Part shown: positions 8,343 to 12,807 of the stretch, one piece after another
How positions within the stretch are numbered: the stretch's first letter is position 1
How the letters are laid out: each line of letters opens with the position of its first letter
Origin: Lachnospiraceae bacterium
GTDB taxonomy: Bacteria > Bacillota > Clostridia > Lachnospirales > Lachnospiraceae
Direction of reading: 5' to 3'
Length of the DNA: 12,807 nucleotides
NCBI GenBank assembly: GCA_900766915.1
Contig: CAAFXE010000179.1
Span: 1-12,807, forward strand
Position numbers and translations under genes: made by a program
Notes under the pieces: generated by a model
Databases searched by the model: none
What the model saw: only the letters and a program-made list of their open reading frames with translations
What the model was told of the DNA's origin: nothing

Positions 8343-8523
8343 CAAGGGACGCAAGCAGGCTGCCACCTCCACCACTTCGCAGGGTCGCTTGTCTTCAACT
8401 AACCATAAGAACTTCCAATCACTCGCAGGAGAGCCTGCTTCGCGAGGAAGTTCTAAAGTGGATTTTCAGACGCGCTCCCTTGACGCTGTGTGGTGGAAGT
8501 GGCAGCCTACTTGCTGTTTCTTG
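8343..8523. repeat. Structured intergenic element, copy A (between the unknown membrane-protein gene and clpC)
   Basis: The region folds almost end to end. Outer helix: 8343-8375 pairs with 8490-8523 (33 positions, a single T bulge at 8515, C-A mismatches at 8356/8509 and 8367/8498, two G-T wobbles). Inner helix, less certain: GGG/CGC/GTC of 8382-8393 with GAC/GCG/CCC of 8469-8479. Central hairpin: AGAACTTCC (8408-8416) with GGAAGTTCT (8446-8454), capped by GCAGG-AGAG-CCTGC (8425-8438). An alternative cap pairs TCGC (8423-8426) with GCGA (8442-8445). A second copy lies at 12554-12728 in the same orientation. It is clearly more G+C-rich than its flanks. It has no open frame of note and no transposase, and is not a tRNA or a CRISPR. 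It fits a structured RNA or a MITE/REP-like dispersed element; I cannot name a family. Confidence 0.85.
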
Positions 8524-8527
8524 AAGA

Positions 8528-8557
8528 AATCTAAAACGAATATAGATAGCTTGTAAA
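8528..8557 (-). promoter_or_regulatory. Candidate promoter reading into structured element copy A
   Basis: On the minus strand TTTACA (8552-8557) and TAGATT (8528-8533) are 18 nt apart. The predicted start, near 8521, falls on the outer edge of the element's long helix. Copy B has a perfect TATAAT at nearly the same place but a poor -35 spacing. In such AT-rich DNA this may be chance. Confidence 0.3.
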
Positions 8558-8590
8558 GATTTATTTAAAAAGTGAACATTATTATAATAT

Positions 8591-8620
8591 AAGAGACTGC
8601 AACAAATGTCACAGTCTCTT
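8591..8620 (-). terminator. Hairpin terminator after the purM-purN-purD-unknown gene block
   Basis: AAGAGACTG (8591-8599) pairs perfectly with CAGTCTCTT (8612-8620) around a 12-nt loop, six nt past the stop codon of the preceding minus-strand gene. The sequence after it on the minus strand is AT-rich (ATATTATAATAATG) rather than a clean T run. The position makes it the likely end of the purine block transcript and separates it from clpC. Confidence 0.65.
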
Positions 8621-8626
8621 AATTTC

Positions 8627-9604
8627 TTATTCTTCGTCCAAATCAAGGATTTCTAATTCATCATCCTCCTCGTCCGGCATCTTCAGTTCTGTATTGTTTT
8701 CTTCTACAGGCTCATTGTTCTCTGCTAAAGAGTCATCTTCTTCTGATTCCGCATCCTCTTCTGCAAGGTGCTCCCCCTTTTTGAGTTTTGAAATCTTCAT
8801 TAAAAGGTTGATAATCACTCCTGCCATGATTACAACTGCTGTAACCAAAATGCCGATGATCGTCAGTCTCTGATTCATACGCTCCGTATTGGTAGCATTT
8901 AACTCTCCGATATCCGCATGAAGCTTATCGATCACCTCATTCAATTCTGTTACAGTTTCTGCATCCTTCTTCTGAAGAAGGGCTCTCTGGAAGGTACGGT
9001 CAATAAGGTCATAGGTATAATGAACCTCTGTACCGTTTTCATCCATCATCAGAAATACCAGATAGTTGTCATCTGATAACACACCCAGAGCGATTTCTTC
9101 CTGAGTAAGCTCTGCATCCATTCGTTTGTAGGTCGTCATGGGCACAGTCTGAATCAGGAAGTAAGCTTCTTCAAATCCGTAAGGAACCTCAGCCCCTTCA
9201 TATACCGGAATGGTATAAATATATCCATTTTTGATTTCTGTTCCAAAATAAGGAACAAACAGATCGTGGTCCGGGTCATAGATGAAACGATACTGATATC
9301 CTGTCTCCCAATCTTCTGCCATCACACAAACCATATTGGAATTGTTAGTGCGTCCGGCCTTTACCGGAACACCGTGATACTCCCAATCCTCTAAGGTAAA
9401 TCCAGGCGGCATATCACTTTCGGCTGCATCCGGGAGGATTTCATAAGTGTAGAATTCAATCTCAAATGTCAGATCAGTAGCTTCTCTTTCCTCTTCCTGG
9501 GTAGTTTCTTCCACCTGTGCGGCTTCTACATTCCCACCAAAGATTCCAAAAGTCAATGCCATCATCATACACAGCAGGATATTTCTAAACACTTTCATTT
9601 TCAT
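8627..9604 (-). CDS. Secreted/membrane-anchored protein of unknown function, with signal peptide, C-terminal membrane span and acidic tail
   Basis: I do not recognise a function. The 325 residues have a clear Sec signal peptide (basic MKMKVFRN, hydrophobic core, cleavage likely near A28-A29), an exported domain of about 215 residues rich in aromatic and acidic residues, a predicted coiled coil (about 212-240), one transmembrane span (about 247-268), a basic stretch KISKLKK, and a very acidic tail (280-325). This predicts an outside domain, one crossing, and an acidic cytoplasmic tail. The P-x-G-F start and the D-x-T-F-Q-R ending of the exported domain resemble motifs I associate with uncharacterised Lachnospiraceae surface proteins; that is recollection, not a search. 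The start at 9604 follows the purD stop by 19 nt, and its AAGGAA (9616-9621) lies in that gap, so it is probably co-transcribed with purM-purN-purD. A second in-frame ATG lies two codons in. Confidence 0.85.
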   Translation of the reverse strand: MKMKVFRNILLCMMMALTFGIFGGNVEAAQVEETTQEEEREATDLTFEIEFYTYEILPDAAESDMPPGFTLEDWEYHGVPVKAGRTNNSNMVCVMAEDWETGYQYRFIYDPDHDLFVPYFGTEIKNGYIYTIPVYEGAEVPYGFEEAYFLIQTVPMTTYKRMDAELTQEEIALGVLSDDNYLVFLMMDENGTEVHYTYDLIDRTFQRALLQKKDAETVTELNEVIDKLHADIGELNATNTERMNQRLTIIGILVTAVVIMAGVIINLLMKISKLKKGEHLAEEDAESEEDDSLAENNEPVEENNTELKMPDEEDDELEILDLDEE

Positions 9605-9623
9605 TCAGGCAACATTCCTTTCT

Positions 9624-10898
9624 TTATGCTTCGTCGATTGCCTTACCAATGTCACTTCTGCAATATTTATTATCAAATGTAACCCATTTTGTTGCTTCGT
9701 ATGCATTGGCTCTGGCTTCTTTTAATGTAGCACCTGTTGCTGTCACGCCTAATACACGTCCGCCATTCGTAACAATTGTTCCCTCTTCGTTAAATTTTGT
9801 TCCGGCATGGAATACAAAATAGCTGTCCTGTCCTTTAAATGCTTCCAGTCCGGAGATTGGAAGACCTTTTTCATATTTTACAGGATAGCCTTCACTGGCC
9901 AGAACAACACAAACTGCTGCATTATCCTCAAATTCCAGTTCGATCTGATCCAAGGTTCCGTCCACACAGGCTTCAAAAACTTCTACGATATCATTTTTCA
10001 TTCTTGGAAGTACAACCTGAGTTTCCGGATCACCGAATCTTGCGTTATATTCCAGTACCCGTGGTCCTTTTTCTGTCAGCATCAGACCAAAGAAAATAAT
10101 TCCTTTAAATTCTCTGCCTTCTGCCTTCATGGCATCCACGGTAGCCTGGTAAATGTATTTCTTACAGAATTCGTCCACTTCTTTTGTGTAGAACGGACTC
10201 GGAGAGAAGGTTCCCATACCGCCGGTATTTAAGCCCTGATCCCCGTCCAGTGCACGTTTATGATCCTGTGCAGATGTCATGATCTTAATGGTATTGCCGT
10301 CTACAAAGCTAAGAACGGAAACTTCACGTCCTGTCATGAATTCTTCAATGACCATCTGATTTCCGGCACTGCCGAAAGCCTTATCCAGCATAATGGACTT
10401 CACGCCATCCTTTGCTTCTTCCAGGGTATTGCAGATCAGAACACCTTTTCCAAGTGCCAGACCATCAGCCTTTAATACGATAGGAAAGCTTGCAGTTTCC
10501 AGATATGCCAGTGCTTTTTCAGGGTCATCAAAGTTTTCATAGGCAGCTGTAGGAATGTTATATTTTTTCATCAGATCCTTGGAAAATGCCTTGCTTCCCT
10601 CAAGGATCGCCGCATTTTTACGAGGTCCGAAAATACGCAGCCCTCTTTCTTCAAATACATCTACAACACCGCCAACCAGTGGATCATCCATACCAATGAC
10701 TGTCAGATCAATGGCATGTTCTTTCGCAAAATCTGCCAGCTTGTCAAATTCCATAGCACCAATGCTTACACATTCTGCCACTTCTGCCACACCGGCATTG
10801 CCCGGTGCACAGTAAATTTTATCAACCTTTTTGCTCTGTGCGATCTTCCAGCACAGTGCATGCTCTCTTCCGCCGCTTCCAACTACTAAAATTTTCAT
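9624..10898 (-). CDS. purD: Phosphoribosylamine-glycine ligase (GAR synthetase)
   Basis: PurD joins glycine to 5-phosphoribosylamine with ATP, step 2 of de novo purine synthesis, in the cytoplasm. The 424-residue length is normal for the monofunctional enzyme. The N-terminal domain opens with the family motif GSGGREHA (7-14). The ATP-grasp domain follows, with FPIVLKADGLALGKGV and the metal/ATP-binding EYNARFGDPETQ segment, and the C-terminal domain includes the TNGGRVLGV strand. It starts 12 nt after the purN stop, and its AAAGGAA site overlaps that stop codon, so purN and purD are probably translationally coupled. The gene appears intact. Confidence 0.97.
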   Translation of the reverse strand: MKILVVGSGGREHALCWKIAQSKKVDKIYCAPGNAGVAEVAECVSIGAMEFDKLADFAKEHAIDLTVIGMDDPLVGGVVDVFEERGLRIFGPRKNAAILEGSKAFSKDLMKKYNIPTAAYENFDDPEKALAYLETASFPIVLKADGLALGKGVLICNTLEEAKDGVKSIMLDKAFGSAGNQMVIEEFMTGREVSVLSFVDGNTIKIMTSAQDHKRALDGDQGLNTGGMGTFSPSPFYTKEVDEFCKKYIYQATVDAMKAEGREFKGIIFFGLMLTEKGPRVLEYNARFGDPETQVVLPRMKNDIVEVFEACVDGTLDQIELEFEDNAAVCVVLASEGYPVKYEKGLPISGLEAFKGQDSYFVFHAGTKFNEEGTIVTNGGRVLGVTATGATLKEARANAYEATKWVTFDNKYCRSDIGKAIDEA

Positions 10899-10910
10899 AT
10901 TACAATTCCT

Positions 10911-11504
10911 TTATATCTTTCCGTTTGCAATCATATCAATAGCACGAGGTAAAATTACCCATTCTGCCTCTTCCATGACACGTCTCTGGAGCACTTCCGG
11001 TGTATCCCCTGCCTTCACTTCCACAGCCTTCTGTAAAATGATCGGGCCGGTGTCCATACCGCAATCTACAAAATGTACGGTAGCTCCGGTCACCTTCACC
11101 CCTCTTGCAAGGGCTGCTTCGTGTACCTTTAATCCATAATATCCCACACCACAGAAGGATGGAATCAGGGATGGATGAATGTTTATGATCTTATTTGGGA
11201 ATTCTTTTACAAGCATTTCCGGAATAGCCACCAGATATCCTGCCAGCACAATGAGATCCACACCTGCATCTTTTAAGGTACGGGTCAAAGCCACATGAAA
11301 CTCTTCTCTTGTGGCATATTCCTTTGGAGAAATACACATAGCAGGAATTTTCGCTGCCTGTGCTCTTTCCAGCGCATAAGCATTTCTATTATTGCTGATG
11401 ACAAGGGAAAGCTCTGTATTGGTAACCTTTCCCTCATTCACTGCATCAATGATGGCCTGTAAATTGGTTCCTCCGCCGGATACTAATACAGCAACCTTTA
11501 GCAT
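10911..11504 (-). CDS. purN: Phosphoribosylglycinamide formyltransferase (GAR transformylase), folate-dependent
   Basis: PurN transfers a formyl group from 10-formyltetrahydrofolate to GAR, step 3 of purine synthesis. The 197-residue protein carries the phosphate-binding loop SGGGTNLQ (9-16) and the catalytic set N108 and H110 (INIHPSL) with D151 (DTGP), which match N106, H108 and D144 of the E. coli enzyme. The segment after HPSLIPS reads FCGVGYYG, slightly different from the commoner FPG form. Its ATG overlaps the end of purM by 7 nt (ATGCTAA), a coupling arrangement. It is slightly shorter than E. coli PurN but complete. Confidence 0.97.
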   Translation of the reverse strand: MLKVAVLVSGGGTNLQAIIDAVNEGKVTNTELSLVISNNRNAYALERAQAAKIPAMCISPKEYATREEFHVALTRTLKDAGVDLIVLAGYLVAIPEMLVKEFPNKIINIHPSLIPSFCGVGYYGLKVHEAALARGVKVTGATVHFVDCGMDTGPIILQKAVEVKAGDTPEVLQRRVMEEAEWVILPRAIDMIANGKI

Positions 11505-12523
11505 AAAGTCACTCCTTTTTCTCCTGCTTCGATCTTACCTACAATGTATGGTTCTTCTCCGGCTGCTTTCATAGCTTCCATGGCCTTATCTACATCTGCC
11601 GGGTCTAATGCAAGCATCATACCGATACCCATGTTATAAGTATTGTACATCATTTCTTCGGCGATCTGTCCTTCTTCCTGAAGCATTTTAAAGATTGGCG
11701 GCACCGGATAGCTGTTCTTTTCTACCACTGCACGTACTCCGTCCGGAAGCATTCTCGGAATATTTTCATAGAAGCCACCGCCTGTAATATGGCTGCAGCC
11801 TTTGATGATAACACCTGCGTCTTTGACTGCCTTTAATGCTTTCACATAAATTTTGGTTGGTGCAAGCAATGCTTCACCCAATGTTTTTCCAAGGCTTTCA
11901 TAATATGTATTTAAGCTTTCTTCTGTCATGGAGAATACTTTACGTACCAGTGAGAAACCGTTGCTGTGTACACCTGAGGATGCCATTCCAACCAGCACAT
12001 CGCCCGGTTTGATGTTTGCTCCTGTGATGAGATCCTTTTCATCTACAACACCCACTGCAAAGCCGGCAAGGTCGTATTCATCTACCGGATAGAATCCCGG
12101 CATTTCAGCAGTTTCTCCACCAATCAGTGCAGCTCCTGCCTGTTTACAGCCCTCTGCAACACCGCTTACGATATCAGCAATCTTTTCCGGTTCATTCTTT
12201 CCGCATGCAATGTAGTCTAAGAAGAATAATGGTTCACCGCCTGCACATGCAATATCGTTGACGCACATTGCCACACAGTCGATTCCTACGGTATTATGTT
12301 TATCTAAAATAAATGCAAGTTTTAATTTGGTTCCAACACCGTCAGTTCCTGATACAAGGGTTGGTTTTTCCATGTCTTTGAATGCACTCATGGAAAATGC
12401 ACCGGAGAATCCGCCAAGACCACCTAAAACTTCCGGTCTCATTGTTTCCTTTACATGTTTTTTCATTAACTCCACGGATCTGTATCCGGCTTCAATATCA
12501 ACACCTGCGTTCTTGTAATCCAT
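11498..12523 (-). CDS. purM: Phosphoribosylformylglycinamidine cyclo-ligase (AIR synthase)
   Basis: PurM closes the imidazole ring of FGAM with ATP to give AIR, step 5 of purine synthesis. The 341 residues match the usual length. Family signatures are present in order: DGVGTKLKLA (61-70), VNDIACAGGEPLFFLDY (88-104), IGGETAEMPG (134-143), SSGVHSNGFSLVRK (182-195) and the ITGGGFYENIPR segment. The start has GGAGG (12531-12535) 7 nt upstream. It is the first gene seen in a purM-purN-purD run; purH, often between purN and purD in Firmicutes, is absent. Only 257 nt of genomic sequence remain upstream, mostly occupied by structured element copy B, so the rest of any pur operon cannot be seen. Confidence 0.97.
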   Translation of the reverse strand: MDYKNAGVDIEAGYRSVELMKKHVKETMRPEVLGGLGGFSGAFSMSAFKDMEKPTLVSGTDGVGTKLKLAFILDKHNTVGIDCVAMCVNDIACAGGEPLFFLDYIACGKNEPEKIADIVSGVAEGCKQAGAALIGGETAEMPGFYPVDEYDLAGFAVGVVDEKDLITGANIKPGDVLVGMASSGVHSNGFSLVRKVFSMTEESLNTYYESLGKTLGEALLAPTKIYVKALKAVKDAGVIIKGCSHITGGGFYENIPRMLPDGVRAVVEKNSYPVPPIFKMLQEEGQIAEEMMYNTYNMGIGMMLALDPADVDKAMEAMKAAGEEPYIVGKIEAGEKGVTLC

Positions 12524-12553
12524 AACTTTTCCTCCATAAAACTTTCTCTATTC

Positions 12554-12728
12554 GAGGGACGCGTCAACCTTCTCTACCTGCACTCCGCAGGCGTCGTCGG
12601 CTCCAACTAGTCTAAGAACATCTAATCACTCACAGGAGAGCCTGTTTCGTGAAGATGTTCTAAGACGGATTTTCCGCCTCCTTGGGCTTAACGCTCCGTG
12701 CAGGCAGAAAATGTCACCGCTGTCCTTC
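12554..12728. repeat. Structured intergenic element, copy B (upstream of purM)
   Basis: Diverged second copy of the element at 8343-8523. Outer helix: GAGGGAC (12554-12560) with GTCCTTC (12722-12728), a T bulge at 12721 matching the bulge of copy A, then 12561-12583 with 12698-12720 (17 of 23 Watson-Crick pairs; four of the six mismatches are C-A). Central hairpin: AGAACATCT (12615-12623) with AGATGTTCT (12653-12661), capped by ACAGG-AGAG-CCTGT (12632-12645), or alternatively TCAC (12630-12633) with GTGA (12649-12652). A 62-nt core aligned to copy A at 8407-8468 has 10 differences and no gaps. The near edge lies only about 18 nt from the purM ribosome binding site, so if transcribed it forms most of the purM leader. 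Confidence 0.85.
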
Positions 12729-12732
12729 AAAT

Positions 12733-12738
12733 ATTATA
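12733..12738 (-). promoter_or_regulatory. TATAAT hexamer at the outer edge of copy B
   Basis: A perfect -10 sequence on the minus strand lies 4 nt outside the outer helix of copy B. The nearest good -35 (TTTACA, 12752-12757) is only 13 nt away, which is too close; at 17 nt only a weak TAAATT is present. It may be a promoter for the element or purM, or simply AT-rich sequence. Confidence 0.25.
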
Positions 12739-12780
12739 AATAATTTATTGTTGTAAATTTATAGTGATACATACAAAGGC

Positions 12781-12807
12781 AGATCGGAAGAGCGTCGTGT
12801 AGGGAAA
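12781..12807 (+). other. Illumina TruSeq adapter read-through (non-genomic)
   Basis: The last 27 bases begin with AGATCGGAAGAGC, the universal TruSeq adapter start, and continue with CGTCGTGTAGGGAAA, the read-2 side adapter. The match, from memory, is exact over all 27 bases. The natural sequence therefore ends at or just before 12780. Confidence 0.96.

Noticed and set aside
8343..8523. Element as a CRISPR, integron attC site, tRNA or group II intron.
   Set aside because: There are only two copies about 4 kb apart, with no spacers, integrase, cloverleaf, intron-encoded protein or intron end motifs.
8332..8530. Element copy A extended by a TTTCTTC/GAAGAAA pairing outside the outer helix.
   Set aside because: The extension is low-complexity, needs a 2-nt offset and is not shared by copy B, so I kept the boundary at 8343-8523.
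8167..8646. Short open frames crossing structured element copy A (129 and 112 residues on plus, 75 residues on minus).
   Set aside because: They run through the palindromic repeat and into clpC or the unknown gene, lack ribosome binding sites, and have no protein-like features.
12540..12780. A purine riboswitch upstream of purM.
   Set aside because: The region is filled by the same element found upstream of clpC, and I see no purine-aptamer layout of three helices with the conserved loop pairs.

Overview
The window looks like a chromosomal contig end from a low-to-moderate GC Gram-positive anaerobe of the class Clostridia, most likely a gut Lachnospiraceae. The grounds are gene content, AGGAGG-type ribosome binding sites, AT-rich intergenic DNA with sigma-A-like hexamers, and protein sequences of clostridial character. 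This is inference from memory; no database was searched. The last 27 bases (12781-12807) are not genomic. They match the Illumina TruSeq adapter read-through sequence, so the natural sequence stops at about 12780.

Layout: (1) Positions 2-1300, plus strand: the 3' part of a multi-pass membrane protein resembling a GT-C/family 39 glycosyltransferase, cut by the left edge. It converges on the rest of the window, which is all on the minus strand. (2) Positions 8267 down to 1315: a protein quality-control and repair block in the order clpC - radA - htrA - clpX-like. It holds a ClpC unfoldase, the RadA/Sms recombination ATPase, a membrane-anchored HtrA serine protease and a long ClpX-type unfoldase that starts with TTG. 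Strong hairpins separate htrA from clpX and close the block. (3) Positions 12523 down to 8627: a purine-synthesis block purM - purN - purD with overlapping or very short junctions, followed 19 nt later by a secreted or membrane-anchored protein of unknown function with an acidic tail.

The most unusual content is non-coding. The two long intergenic regions, upstream of clpC and upstream of purM, each carry one diverged copy of the same structured element of about 175-181 nt (copy A 8343-8523, copy B 12554-12728), in the same orientation. Each folds into a long outer helix of 30-33 paired positions with a conserved single-base bulge, and encloses a conserved hairpin. All seven substitutions between the two copies of that hairpin fall at paired positions and are compensated. 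One left-strand change is matched by changes in two different partner segments, as expected if two alternative helices share one strand. I do not recognise the family. It could be a structured RNA, or a MITE-like dispersed repeat, and the minus-strand RNA fits the pairing somewhat better than the plus-strand RNA.

Functionally, the clpC-radA-htrA-clpX genes probably serve proteolysis, refolding and DNA repair under stress. PurD, PurN and PurM catalyse steps 2, 3 and 5 of inosine monophosphate synthesis. No phage genes, insertion sequences, CRISPR arrays, tRNAs or rRNAs are visible.
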